Shown piece by piece: positions 16,662 to 26,456 of a stretch of DNA of 64,000 nucleotides. Under the pieces are notes generated by a model. The model had not been told where the DNA came from and did no database searches. It saw only the letters and a list, made by a program, of their open reading frames with translations. The first letter of the stretch is position 1. Every line of letters starts with the position of its first letter. The position numbers were made by a program, and so were the translations under genes. Source of the DNA: Deltaproteobacteria bacterium ADurb.Bin207 (GTDB lineage: Bacteria > Myxococcota_A > Polyangia > Polyangiales > Polyangiaceae); NCBI GenBank assembly GCA_002070115.1, contig MWCO01000018.1, positions 21,977 to 85,976 of the forward strand, in the 5' to 3' direction.

Positions 16662-19600
16662 TCATGGCTTCACGTCGATCATCGTGGCTCCGGTTCGACC
16701 AAATATTTCGGGCTGGTACATCGATTCAACACGCGTCGAAGGCATGACGAATCGCCCGATGGTCGTGGCTCGAGCGAGGTATCGATAGTGGTACATGCCC
16801 GCGGCCATGTGGTCGACGAAAAACAGCGCGCGGTCATCGCGCAGTTCCTGCCGGAACCAACTAGGCAACAACACGCCACCTCTCGCAAGAGCGTCCTGTT
16901 GTTCGCGGGGAGAGGGGATATCGTCCAGCGCATCGTCTTCTCCCCCGAAACCGGCTATGGCGAGCGACCCGGCGGTAGTCGCTAACGATGCATCGATCGC
17001 CTCCAAACCAGCGGGAATGGGATCTTCGATGATCACATAGTCGTGTGGTTGCGGGGCGACGACGAGCAGGTCCACGAGAACCAGTTCGCCACCGCGAGGG
17101 GAAGGAAATCGGTCCATGCCGCTGGGCACACTTCGGATGGAGGAAGCCAGGGATTCGGGAGTCACGACGCGCATTGCTTTTTGAACGAAAAATCCGCGGT
17201 CGATCGGTTCTTTGGGAAGCTGTTTGCGTGCGTAACGGAGCCGGGCTTCGTAGTGCAGGGTGCCTTTGCCGTTGCCTCCACGCTGAAACGCCAAGGTGTT
17301 GCCTCCAGCCTTCACCATTCGACTTGCAGGCAGAATCGTTTCCGTGGACTTGACGCTTCGCCCGGTCATGGCTTGTTGCAAGATCTGCTCATCGCCCAAC
17401 CATACGGTTGCGGTAAAGTCCGGTTCTTCAAATTCCTGCGCCTTTCGATACTCGTCGAGAGCGAGCAGGGCGTATGCGGCTTCTTGTGTGTTTCGCCAAG
17501 TGCCTTGTTGCCTCGCCCCGAGCAGACCGCGGGTCATGGGCTCTGCCAGCGCATGATTCTTCTTGACGGAAAGAAGTGCGCGAAGCACCAGCGCATTGGT
17601 TCGCGTCGTCGAGTCCATCAATTCTGCGTAAGCATCACCAAGGTTTTCGGTGACCAAGGCCTGGTTGCCTTGAACGCGAATATGGCCTTCGATATCCCTT
17701 ATGAGTTCGTCGCGTCCCTTTTCATCTCCGCCACCCATGGCCATGGCGTGAGCCAAATACGCTTTGGCAAAGAGGGGAAGATCGGCGCGTTGATCAAATA
17801 GCCGGTTCATATAACCAGGGTCGGATACCCCCATCTCCGCGAGGATATCCATGACGAACGCGGCGGTCGTCAGCCCATGGGAAGCCGTTTCATAATCATC
17901 GAGATATCGTCGAAGATAGGTTCTACCGTTTTCGATTGTCTTTTTGGGAACGGAAGCCCCCGCTTTTTTCGCATGATACAGGCTCCACAAGGCATACGCG
18001 CTCACCCATGGATGGCTGGTTCTCGATTCGTCCCACAGCCCAAATCCCCCATCGTAGCGCTGACGTCGCACGAGCTTCGTAACGGTATTCGTGATGAATG
18101 CATCCGTGTTTTTGGGAAGGGGAAGGGAGTAGAGCCGGGCCAGTTCTCGCAAGGGAATCAGTGGCACCAAACGGCTGGCGAGTTGTTCCGTGCATTCATA
18201 CGGGTATTCCGTGAGATACTCCACACTGCCCGCGAGACCTACGAGCGCTGTCGATGCCACTGACACATTGATGCTCCCCACATCAGTGCGAATGGCGGAA
18301 AGATCTCCCAGCATTTCTCCGGTGGCTGAACGCGTGGAACCGTATAACGCAACGCTTTCGAGCGAAGTCGGAGCGCGCACCGCCTTGGTGATTTCAACGC
18401 TGTCTTGTTCTCCTCCGCCCTGCACGTGAAAGCGGACTTTGGCATTACCCACCGAGTTCGCGCGAAACCGGAAGCGCACCTCGCGAGATTGCCCCTTATC
18501 CAATTCGACTTGGCGCACCGACTCTCCCACGAGTTCCAACCCTTGCACGGTTGCTTTCACGTCAATGGCCGACTTGGGCAGTGTTTTCGACGTAAGTACG
18601 ACTCCGGCGTCGATCTCGTCGCCGGCTCGGAGAACACGTGGAAACGCTGGCCGCGCGAGCAACGGAAGACTGGTGGTGACGGTCGATTGTCCAAAGCCGA
18701 ATTGGTCGGTAGCACCCACGACGACCGCCATGATGCGATAGCTGGTTAGGCTGTCGGGTAGTTTGAAGGTTGCCTTGGCCTTTCCCGATTCATCCGTGAT
18801 GAGGGATGGGTTGAAATAAACACTCTGCCGGAAGTCGCTGCGTGCAGCGCCTCCACCTCCCCCATCGAGTCCCTTGTCTTCTCCGACCGTGCTTGCGAAG
18901 GGGCTCAAGGTGAGACGAGCCAGATCGGTGCGTGCTTCGGTGAATCCGACGCGCAGAGGATGGGGCTCGGTAAATATGGGGATCGGATCGGGCGTTTTGT
19001 AGTCAGTCAGCATGAGAACGCCTTCATCGACGGCATACAAAGTGACCTCTGCGCGTTGGCCTTTTCCTGCGCGATCACGGATCTGAAGGTCCACGGCTAC
19101 CTGTTCGCCCGGTCGATAATCCTTTTTGTTTGCGTTCACCTCGACGTTCAAGCGCTTGGATTCAGGGTTGATTTGAAGATTTGCGTAACCGATGCGGAAC
19201 GCTGGAGCGCCGACGTCTGGAGCGTTCCATTGGGCAGGAGCGGCTTTCGAACGCCCCCGCAGCAGCACGACCGATACGTACGCGTTGGGATGGAAGTCGG
19301 CGGTGATGGGGATCGACAGCGTTGGCATCGATCCGTGCAACTGCATTCGTCGATGAGAATAAATCCCCGCACGCTCCACGGTGACGAGCGCTTCGGCGTT
19401 TTGGAAAGGAGATTTGACCAGGATGCGTGCCGTTTGTCCCACCTCATAAGACGTTTTGTCAGGAACCAGTTCCACCCGCATATCATCGTGTTCTGCCCAA
19501 CCGGACTCACCGCTTCCCGTAGCGTATAGATACGTGGAAGCTGCCACGGGATTGCCTCGAGCGTCTTTGGCTTTGGCCCGGAGAATGAAATACCCAGCGG

Positions 19601-22400
19601 TGGGGACCTTCAGGTTGCAGCTCGCAGGCGTGGCGACCGTCCGCGTAGAGCACTGGCTCACTACGGTATCCACGGCGCGGCTGACGCTATGGTAGCCGTT
19701 TGTCCCCGCGCTCTCTCTCGCGGTCACCCACGTGCGTCGAATGAGTTCGATGTCCACAGCGACGCCCGACTGTCGACGACCCTCGGGATCGACAGCGAGG
19801 ATTTGCGGACCGATCTCCGTGCCACTTTGCGCGAAGCCCTCGTTGCCCGTCTGCAAAGCCAGGTAAAAGGCAGCGGGATGAACGGTCGCGTGCGAGAAAG
19901 AAGCGACAGTTTGACGTGATAAATCCGTTACTTCCACTTCGCAGTTCACATACTCGGTGCCTCGCATTCCGGGCAATTCGAGCTTCGTGCCAGCTTCGCT
20001 TTTCCCTTGGGCGTCGAGCTTGCCTTGGGTTGCCAATAGCTGTGATGAATCGATGTAACCTTCTTCGCGATCTTGTTCGAAAGCGTGATCGGTCGTGATA
20101 AAATCATCCGTTTTTGGAACAGCGAACCAGGAAGGGCCGCGGGTAATCGTGGTGCGAAGCTCGGAACCGCTCATTGGCGCCCCGAATAAATAATCCCCTT
20201 GTGCCGAGCAGCGCACCTCGTCGCCGCGGATATACGATCGACGATTCAGATCGGTGGTGACTTTGAATTCTGACGCGCGGTACTCCGCGACGTTGAACGA
20301 ACCCCAGGCGTGGACGGCGTCTGTACCTCCGACGTTGGCTCCGATGCTGTAGTAGCCCAGTTCTGCCGTCGCGGGGATTTTGAACTCAAGGGCAAGCGTA
20401 CCGAATTCCGAAAGAGTGGCATCGCGAGACAAAAGGTCATCGCCGTCGGGAGTGGAAACCGTGATTTTGGTGCTTTTCCCCACGGGCGTGGAGGTCCCCC
20501 TGGCCTCGGGCTGCCGGAAAATACCCTTGATTTTGACGGTATCTCCCGGTCGATACACCCCTCGTTCCGTAAATACCATCCCGTAAGGCGACATCTCCCC
20601 GTACAAGTTGCTCGGAACATCGTATCGCCAGGTGGAGATGATATCGCTTGCATTACGGTAGGCCCAATCATCCCCATGCTTGACCAGAATCAGCGAAGAC
20701 CCTTCTTGACCTTTTGCCGGGAACAACTTCGAACCATCCACGAGAGCCATACCGTGAGCGTCCGTGCGCACCACGAAATCGCTCGATGCCGCGGTTCCCG
20801 GGGTGCGAATGCGGACTTCCGCACCTTCCACGGGTTTGCCGTCGGAAAGACGGTTGATCCAGACCAAGGAGCCAAATCGAGATACTTTGGCGCTGATGCC
20901 CAGATCCGTGACCTGCACCACCTGATAGGCTTCTTGATTGCGGGCGTTAGGCGTGCCTGGCCGTGACATATAGCGTATTCCCACGACCATGGGACCGCGT
21001 TTCGCGCTGCCACCGAGAACGTCTGCGGGCCGTACGATTTGTTTGGCCGTGAGATTGGGAGCGGCTGCCGGATGCACACGCGTAAGCTTGGAGCCCGCTA
21101 GCTTCGAAAGCTGCTCAAAGCTCGGACGAGTCGCGGAAGACAGTAGGCGAAGCCCATCATCGTCGACCTTCACCGTAAGCAAATCCATGCTCGGGACGTT
21201 GACCGACGCCACCGCGATGTCACGCGTCGAAGTGGGCTCGAAATATGTCCCTCGAACACCAATCTCCGCTTGAGGCCAAAGATCGTCGAACTCCAATTGA
21301 ATGACTTGGTCTCGGCCTAATCGCTGCCCGTACTTGTCTCGCAAGTTGCCGTTGATGCGAATGGTGTACGTTCCCGCGGGACGAAAGGCCCCATCGATCT
21401 GAATCCGCTCGGTTTCGTAATCGTCTCCCGCGCCCTCCCACCACTTCAAAGGGAGCGCTGGGGTCACCGATATCGCTTTTTTGGCCTCTGCATACGCCAC
21501 TGGGTTGGTAAACCCAATCGATACGGAATTTCGCGGGGCACACTTGCCCTTCGGTGTATCTTTGGGACAGTAAGTTTCGGCAACTTGAAGGGGACCGTAG
21601 GTTTCATATTCGAAAAAGGCCGGGGCATTTGCCGTCAATGGTCCCTCGATACCTTTTATTGAAGCGTCGACAGTGAGCTGAATCTTCGCCGCTAAAGGCA
21701 AAGGACGTGTCGGAACGAGTTCAGCAAGCTTGGGATTGTCCGTGTCCGGGCGACGAACCTCGAAAGGAATGGGGGTGCCCTTGGCAAGTGCGGTAATCTT
21801 GATGGCGCGACGGAGTTCGTTGTCGGCAATGGGCTGGTTGAATTGAAGCGCGAAATGCGCTGCGGGTGTCAACCCCGTCGAACCATTCCACGGGGTTGTG
21901 CTCACCAATTGTGGACGTTGGGTGCTGAACCGTAGCTCATAAGCGGAAGGCAACGTGGAACCATCGAGGCAACGCGTTCCTTGCGGCACGGTGACGATGA
22001 AATCGGTGGCTTTCGGCAGGTGTCCCTCGGGGGCAAAATACAAGCCATGGGTGCCGATCCAACGCCAAGCTCCCGGGATTTCAGGCGAAATCTTGGCGGG
22101 GGAAGGAGCTTCCTCACCTGCCAACCCGAGTGGGCGCATCGGACGATTGAAGACCAAGGAGACTTCGGCGGCATCTGTTGTTTCCCCTTGGGGAGCACCA
22201 AAAACAACACCAAAAGGCTGGTCGGAAATATGCGCGTTTTCCAGTTGAGCCAGGGATAAGGTGTGGTTCGGTGTGACCGTCGGTGCCTTTTCGCCATGAA
22301 AACAGCTCACCGCAGCCACCATGACGATTAAGGTAAAAGGCGCCGGACGAAGCTTGCTCACGAATGGTCGAATCATACCGCGAAAAGAATGTGTACTCAT
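16662..22400 (-). CDS. Bacterial alpha-2-macroglobulin lipoprotein (thioester type)
   Basis: About 1912 residues. The signal peptide ends in VAAVSC, so it is lipid-anchored in the periplasm, where A2M proteins trap attacking proteases. The protein contains serial macroglobulin beta-sandwich domains, a bait-like middle region, and in the last third the thioester motif ECTEQ in YPYECTEQLASR (Cys about 1403), followed by the alpha/alpha thioester domain with YDGGFGLW and a receptor-binding-type C-terminal domain. This matches the large YfhM-type class. No pbpC is adjacent here, unlike in many proteobacteria. A sigma54 promoter overlaps the region just upstream; if used, ATG 22376 (30-base leader) may be the real start and keeps the full lipoprotein signal. 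Confidence 0.9.
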   Translation of the reverse strand: MSTHSFRGMIRPFVSKLRPAPFTLIVMVAAVSCFHGEKAPTVTPNHTLSLAQLENAHISDQPFGVVFGAPQGETTDAAEVSLVFNRPMRPLGLAGEEAPSPAKISPEIPGAWRWIGTHGLYFAPEGHLPKATDFIVTVPQGTRCLDGSTLPSAYELRFSTQRPQLVSTTPWNGSTGLTPAAHFALQFNQPIADNELRRAIKITALAKGTPIPFEVRRPDTDNPKLAELVPTRPLPLAAKIQLTVDASIKGIEGPLTANAPAFFEYETYGPLQVAETYCPKDTPKGKCAPRNSVSIGFTNPVAYAEAKKAISVTPALPLKWWEGAGDDYETERIQIDGAFRPAGTYTIRINGNLRDKYGQRLGRDQVIQLEFDDLWPQAEIGVRGTYFEPTSTRDIAVASVNVPSMDLLTVKVDDDGLRLLSSATRPSFEQLSKLAGSKLTRVHPAAAPNLTAKQIVRPADVLGGSAKRGPMVVGIRYMSRPGTPNARNQEAYQVVQVTDLGISAKVSRFGSLVWINRLSDGKPVEGAEVRIRTPGTAASSDFVVRTDAHGMALVDGSKLFPAKGQEGSSLILVKHGDDWAYRNASDIISTWRYDVPSNLYGEMSPYGMVFTERGVYRPGDTVKIKGIFRQPEARGTSTPVGKSTKITVSTPDGDDLLSRDATLSEFGTLALEFKIPATAELGYYSIGANVGGTDAVHAWGSFNVAEYRASEFKVTTDLNRRSYIRGDEVRCSAQGDYLFGAPMSGSELRTTITRGPSWFAVPKTDDFITTDHAFEQDREEGYIDSSQLLATQGKLDAQGKSEAGTKLELPGMRGTEYVNCEVEVTDLSRQTVASFSHATVHPAAFYLALQTGNEGFAQSGTEIGPQILAVDPEGRRQSGVAVDIELIRRTWVTARESAGTNGYHSVSRAVDTVVSQCSTRTVATPASCNLKVPTAGYFILRAKAKDARGNPVAASTYLYATGSGESGWAEHDDMRVELVPDKTSYEVGQTARILVKSPFQNAEALVTVERAGIYSHRRMQLHGSMPTLSIPITADFHPNAYVSVVLLRGRSKAAPAQWNAPDVGAPAFRIGYANLQINPESKRLNVEVNANKKDYRPGEQVAVDLQIRDRAGKGQRAEVTLYAVDEGVLMLTDYKTPDPIPIFTEPHPLRVGFTEARTDLARLTLSPFASTVGEDKGLDGGGGGAARSDFRQSVYFNPSLITDESGKAKATFKLPDSLTSYRIMAVVVGATDQFGFGQSTVTTSLPLLARPAFPRVLRAGDEIDAGVVLTSKTLPKSAIDVKATVQGLELVGESVRQVELDKGQSREVRFRFRANSVGNAKVRFHVQGGGEQDSVEITKAVRAPTSLESVALYGSTRSATGEMLGDLSAIRTDVGSINVSVASTALVGLAGSVEYLTEYPYECTEQLASRLVPLIPLRELARLYSLPLPKNTDAFITNTVTKLVRRQRYDGGFGLWDESRTSHPWVSAYALWSLYHAKKAGASVPKKTIENGRTYLRRYLDDYETASHGLTTAAFVMDILAEMGVSDPGYMNRLFDQRADLPLFAKAYLAHAMAMGGGDEKGRDELIRDIEGHIRVQGNQALVTENLGDAYAELMDSTTRTNALVLRALLSVKKNHALAEPMTRGLLGARQQGTWRNTQEAAYALLALDEYRKAQEFEEPDFTATVWLGDEQILQQAMTGRSVKSTETILPASRMVKAGGNTLAFQRGGNGKGTLHYEARLRYARKQLPKEPIDRGFFVQKAMRVVTPESLASSIRSVPSGMDRFPSPRGGELVLVDLLVVAPQPHDYVIIEDPIPAGLEAIDASLATTAGSLAIAGFGGEDDALDDIPSPREQQDALARGGVLLPSWFRQELRDDRALFFVDHMAAGMYHYRYLARATTIGRFVMPSTRVESMYQPEIFGRTGATMIDVKP

Positions 22401-22416
22401 GGGTGTCCCCGGGTTG

Positions 22417-22432
22417 AGCAATGATCGTGCCT
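22417..22432 (-). promoter_or_regulatory. Sigma54 (-24/-12) promoter for the macroglobulin gene
   Basis: Read on the minus strand, AGGCACGATCATTGCT fits the TGGCACG-N4-TTGCW consensus at all but the first base, with exactly 10 bases between the invariant GG and GC. Predicted transcription start is near 22406, just before the macroglobulin start codons. Confidence 0.65.
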
Positions 22433-22514
22433 GGAAAAATCAACCGCAAATTCGCATAAGCACTGCGTCTTGCCATACACAGGCTCGTGGACCTGTAGAC
22501 ACGCTTCGAAGCCT

Positions 22515-22558
22515 ATCGGTGGATGAGACGCCAACGAAAACACACGCGATCCACCGAT
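22515..22558. promoter_or_regulatory. Inverted repeat, possible enhancer site of the macroglobulin promoter
   Basis: ATCGGTGGAT (22515-22524) and ATCCACCGAT (22549-22558) are perfect 10-bp reverse complements 24 bases apart. They lie roughly 85-128 bases upstream of the sigma54 promoter, the distance expected for an activator-binding enhancer. No T-run follows. The rest of 22433-22715 shows no gene. Confidence 0.5.
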
Positions 22559-22715
22559 GGTCGATAACGTAGCGAACATGGGTTGGCTCGTCGACCAGGA
22601 ATCAATCCAACGGTTCACTCCTTGCCGAACTCGTGCCATCGGCAACGACTCGTTACGTTTACCTGTTCGAAGGGATATGCGTTGGCTTGAAAGGCTTCGC
22701 GCCCAAGGGATTCAA

Positions 22716-24083
22716 TTACCTAACGTTTCCGCCTGGACCCCATCCTCCCTGCCCTCCAGGCGGATAGCCTTGCTGCGGCGGATAACCTTGCTGCGGCGGA
22801 TAGCCTTGCTGCGGCGGATAACCTTGCTGCGGCGGATAGCCTTGCTGTGGCGGATAGCCTTGCTGTGGCGGATAAGCACCGATGGGGCCAGCCGCGGCAG
22901 GTTGAGGGGATGCGGCGCCGGACTGTTGTCTGAGCCGTGCGATTTCTTGGCGTAACGGGACGATGAAGTCCACGCTGATGGTTCGTTTTTTCCCTTTGGT
23001 GGCTCGTGCGACATGCCACTTTTTGAGGGCGAGGGTCGCGCAGGAATGGACGAAGGCACGGCCTTTCATCCCGCGGCTGAACATCGCTTTCGTTCTTCCA
23101 ATGGGAGAGCAGACCCATTGGAGTTCTTGCTGCGATATGGTTCCGATGGCGACCTCATCGGTCAGGAATTTTCGTATGATGATGCCTTCTCGAACGACGA
23201 GGCCGATCATCAAAATCGTGAATAAAAACACGAAGAAAATATATGTCAGGATAGTCAAGGCAATGACGGGTAGGTTGAGGATGGCCGACAACAATGCCGA
23301 GCCATTCCACACGGCGTGCAAGGTCACAGCGAGGATGAATCCCACCAAGGGAGCCAGGATTTTCAACCACAATCGCGTTGTTTCACGCGCTATCCCCAGA
23401 CCGAGCCCGGTCATCGACGTATAGAGCGGGTGGCCCCACGGGCTCAAGACGCCGCGTACGAAGAAGGTACCCGTGATGGCCTCCCAGGCTTTGTCATCAT
23501 TGCAAGCCGATTGGTTGAAGGCCGCGAATCCCGAGTTTCCGTAGTAGATGACGTTTTCCACGCACGCGAAACCAAGGGCCGCGAACGTGGCGTAGATGAC
23601 ACCGTCGACGATCCCATCGAATTCGGTTCGAAGGAAAATGAATACGCCGAAAACGAAAAGCCCTTTCCAGAATTCCTCAAAGATGGGAGCGCTGATGACG
23701 CTGCCGATAAAAGCGGAGCCGACATCGCCGCCAACGAGTCCCCCTGCAATTCCCAAGAAGGTATTGATGGCCCCGGACAAACCGGTGGCGGCGAAGCCTC
23801 CCCAGATGAAAGCGAGCAACAACGCCCACCATGGCTCCGGATCGAATCGGTCGATGACCACGGGAACGAAAAGGTAGGCAATGACGGCTGGGAACGCGAG
23901 GCATGCTCCTATGAACATGTAGTAAAAGTAATTACCGACGCCGCAGCGGGACTGTTCGAACAACGGAGCGAGCGCGAAAAGGAATAGAAGAAGGCCGACT
24001 CCGGTGAGCAACAGGAGCAAGTACAGAAGAGCGCCAACAATCTTGCGCCCCCGGTCCGTGGGCATGCTTGTCGCAGATTGCAT
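22716..24083 (-). CDS. PrsW-family intramembrane protease with PQQGYP-repeat tail
   Basis: A 455-residue membrane protein with about eight transmembrane helices (residues about 15-300). PrsW motifs are visible: RFDPEPWW, the EExxK-type SAPIFEEFWKG, DGIVDGVIYATFAALGFACVENVIYY, GHPLYTSMTG and HAVWNGSA, which carry the Glu and His residues of this metalloprotease-like family (CAAX-protease relatives). In Bacillus, PrsW cleaves an anti-sigma factor; the substrate here is unknown. After a basic cytoplasmic segment, the C-terminus carries six Y-P-P-Q-Q-G repeats and a Gly-rich end. ATG 24083 is chosen; ATG 24065 is possible. Confidence 0.85.
   Translation of the reverse strand: MQSATSMPTDRGRKIVGALLYLLLLLTGVGLLLFLFALAPLFEQSRCGVGNYFYYMFIGACLAFPAVIAYLFVPVVIDRFDPEPWWALLLAFIWGGFAATGLSGAINTFLGIAGGLVGGDVGSAFIGSVISAPIFEEFWKGLFVFGVFIFLRTEFDGIVDGVIYATFAALGFACVENVIYYGNSGFAAFNQSACNDDKAWEAITGTFFVRGVLSPWGHPLYTSMTGLGLGIARETTRLWLKILAPLVGFILAVTLHAVWNGSALLSAILNLPVIALTILTYIFFVFLFTILMIGLVVREGIIIRKFLTDEVAIGTISQQELQWVCSPIGRTKAMFSRGMKGRAFVHSCATLALKKWHVARATKGKKRTISVDFIVPLRQEIARLRQQSGAASPQPAAAGPIGAYPPQQGYPPQQGYPPQQGYPPQQGYPPQQGYPPQQGYPPGGQGGWGPGGNVR
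22767..22874 (-). repeat. Six tandem 18-bp repeats coding for Y-P-P-Q-Q-G
   Basis: Six near-identical 18-bp units in frame in the tail of the PrsW-type gene. Variation is only at third positions. Such arrays change length by slippage; the encoded Pro/Gln/Tyr tail resembles disordered PGQ-repeat tails of membrane proteins. Confidence 0.9.
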
Positions 24084-24338
24084 AGGTAGACGTATCACAC
24101 CTGAATCCGTCCGTCCGGTCAACGTAGAAGTCTGTCCAAGGACGAAACGGTTTGGCGTGCGCGAGGTTTCCAGCCCAGACCGCGAACGATAGAGCGGGTC
24201 GCGATGAGAAGCCGATGAATGAGGAGTGGCTGCCGTTAGGTCGACTCCACCCCCGCTCTTCGCCGCTCCTACCCGAAATTTCTCCTTTGCTTTCTGCTCC
24301 CGCTACGATGGGAGCGCCCCCGACCGACAGGAGAAACC

Positions 24339-25463
24339 ATGGACCTGCTTGATCAAAACCGTCGCTATGACTTCGACCGGGTCTTTCGCCTCATCGTTGC
24401 CGTGGCGTCAATCGTGGGCGGATATTGGTTGCTCGCTTACCTATCGGAAATCCTCGTTCCGTTCGGGATCGCCTTCGTGTTGGCCTATTTGCTCAATCCC
24501 ATTGCGACGAAAATCCAAAAAAAGACGGGAAATCGAATACTTGCGGTGGCCTTGACCCTTCTGATCTTCCTCGGGGCGCTCGTGCTCGTTTTGGGCCTTC
24601 TGGTTCCCCGTGTCATTTCCGAACTGTCGGGTATCTCGCAATTCTTGGCGGAGTACGCGCATAAGGGACCGGAAGTATGGCAGCAAATGAGAGAGCGGCT
24701 GCCACCTCAGGCCATTACCGTTTTGCAGGACCTGCTGCGCTCGGAAAAAATGCAGGACTTGGCAGCTTTGGCGGCGCAGAAGGCCGCTCCAGGTCTGTGG
24801 GGAGTCGTCACTGGTGCCATGAGCACCATCGTCGCTTTGATGACCGTCATCATCGTATTGATGTATCTCGCTTTTTTGCTCATCGACTTTCAACGAGTGC
24901 AGTCTTCATGGAAAGAGTATCTTCCCCCCAATCATCGCGATGCGATCGTCGAATTCCTCGAGGACTTCAACACCGCTCTTTCCAAGTATTTCCGCGGCCA
25001 AACGATCGTTGCGCTAGCGGTAGGAATCCTATTTGCCATCGGCTTCAGCATCGTTGGCATTCGACTCGCCATCGTATTGGGTCTGTTCATCGGACTGCTG
25101 AACATGGTCCCGTACTTGCAAAACGTCGCTTTGGTTCCAGCGTTTCTTCTTGCCTTGTTGCGTTACCTGGAACGGGGGGAAGGATTCTGGTGGTATATCA
25201 TCGGCGTCGCTCTCGTGTTCATCGTCGTTCAGATCATTCAAGATGCGATACTCGTTCCCAAGATCATGGGTGATGTGACGGGACTGCGTCCGGCTGTGAT
25301 CATGCTGAGCATTTTTATTTGGGGCAAGCTACTCGGTTTCATGGGGTTGTTGCTTGCCATTCCTTTGACTGTGCTTGCGGTGACTTATTACGAAAGGTTG
25401 ATTGAACGCCAACGCCAGCAAGCGCGAAGATTGGAGAGCGAACGAGCCAATGGTTCGACGTGA
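24339..25463 (+). CDS. AI-2E-family (PerM/YdiK-like) membrane permease
   Basis: A 374-residue integral membrane protein with eight probable helices: two near residues 15-80, a soluble amphipathic part at about 95-150, then helices from about 160 and a cluster at 225-355. The hallmark segments are PFGIAFVLAYLLNP near the N-terminus, GLFIGLLNMVPYLQN and the late ILVPKIMGDVTGLRP, typical of the AI-2E transporter family. Some members export autoinducer-2 or act as Na+/H+ antiporters; the substrate here is not known. A GACAGGAG site precedes ATG 24339, and a GCTCCC/GGGAGC hairpin (24296-24315) lies in the leader. Confidence 0.88.
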   Translation: MDLLDQNRRYDFDRVFRLIVAVASIVGGYWLLAYLSEILVPFGIAFVLAYLLNPIATKIQKKTGNRILAVALTLLIFLGALVLVLGLLVPRVISELSGISQFLAEYAHKGPEVWQQMRERLPPQAITVLQDLLRSEKMQDLAALAAQKAAPGLWGVVTGAMSTIVALMTVIIVLMYLAFLLIDFQRVQSSWKEYLPPNHRDAIVEFLEDFNTALSKYFRGQTIVALAVGILFAIGFSIVGIRLAIVLGLFIGLLNMVPYLQNVALVPAFLLALLRYLERGEGFWWYIIGVALVFIVVQIIQDAILVPKIMGDVTGLRPAVIMLSIFIWGKLLGFMGLLLAIPLTVLAVTYYERLIERQRQQARRLESERANGST

Positions 25464-25577
25464 TTGCGGAACGTTGAGGTTCGGCTTTTCCCATTATCGT
25501 TTCGATTTCGTTCCGTGGCGTGGGCAGCGAACGGGGACGATGCAATTTGAAACGGTGCTGCTACAGTCCATCCTCCC

Positions 25578-26378
25578 ATGAGCGGCGAACGACTCGTTGC
25601 GGTTTCCACGACGGCCCCACCGTCTTCGGTAATGGGGAGCCGCTCCGCCAATGGGCCGGATACGGGCGAGCCGCGCGAGTGTAGCGTTGTGGAAAGCTAC
25701 TTGCATGATCCTTCGCTTCGCTACACCTCCGTGGCCTTCGCGGGGCCTTCAGTCCTTCAGGCGGTCTTGATGATGGGCGGCTTCGTCGCTGGCCTCGCCC
25801 TATTCGTGACTCCGATCGTTCGACAACTTTCTCTGTCGGAATTTTCGTTTTGGTCGTTGGCCTCGATCCTGGGAATCCCCATTTGTCTCGAACTATTGGT
25901 TCCCTTGCGAGATATGTGGCGGGAGTTGCATCATCGGCTCCGCTTCCGCGTGCTTTTTCGACCGGTCGAGCTGGGGTTGGAGCGGGCGGTCCCGCAACCG
26001 GCGACCACTCTCCGCTACGAAATCCACCTTTCCCCCCGTCGAAAAGTCAAACTCGATGCCGTCCAAATGAGACTCGTCTTTTGGGAAAGCTGGCAAGCAC
26101 AATCCCGTCTTCGATTCTTTCGTTTGCCGCGACGCTCGATAGAAAAGCAAGGGCACGACTTGGTGCGCCAGCAGATGGGACCAATTCAACTCGACAAAAA
26201 ACAGCACGCGGTGATCCGCGGTTCGATCCGTATTCCCGTGGCTCGCCCTTCGGAACACCATCGGGGAAAAAGGAAACATATTTCTTACGTCAACCTGACC
26301 ATCACCCTCGAATCGCAGCGCCCCGGTCAGACGATACGCGGTAATTGCCCCCATCTTGTCACGTTTCCGTGGATGTGA
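25578..26378 (+). CDS. Membrane protein with C-terminal beta-rich domain, function unknown
   Basis: A 266-residue protein. Two transmembrane helices (about 55-78 and 85-108) follow a disordered N-terminus. The part after about residue 115 is soluble and looks beta-rich, with strands such as LRYEIHLSPRRKVKLDAVQMRLVFWE and HISYVNLTITLE; an arrestin-like or Ig-like sandwich is possible. I do not recognise a family. It lies between the AI-2E permease and the double phosphoribosyltransferase gene, all on the same strand with gaps of 80-115 bases. Confidence 0.65.
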   Translation: MSGERLVAVSTTAPPSSVMGSRSANGPDTGEPRECSVVESYLHDPSLRYTSVAFAGPSVLQAVLMMGGFVAGLALFVTPIVRQLSLSEFSFWSLASILGIPICLELLVPLRDMWRELHHRLRFRVLFRPVELGLERAVPQPATTLRYEIHLSPRRKVKLDAVQMRLVFWESWQAQSRLRFFRLPRRSIEKQGHDLVRQQMGPIQLDKKQHAVIRGSIRIPVARPSEHHRGKRKHISYVNLTITLESQRPGQTIRGNCPHLVTFPWM

Positions 26379-26456
26379 TCGCGCAACCAGCTAGCCCCCG
26401 CTTCGGCCCGGTTGATCCTCTGCCCCTGTTCGTTCCCCTTTTGCTAGCATGCCACC

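Noticed and set aside
22767..22874. Tandem repeats considered as a CRISPR array
   Set aside because: Units are 18 bp, directly adjacent without spacers, and in frame in a coding gene.
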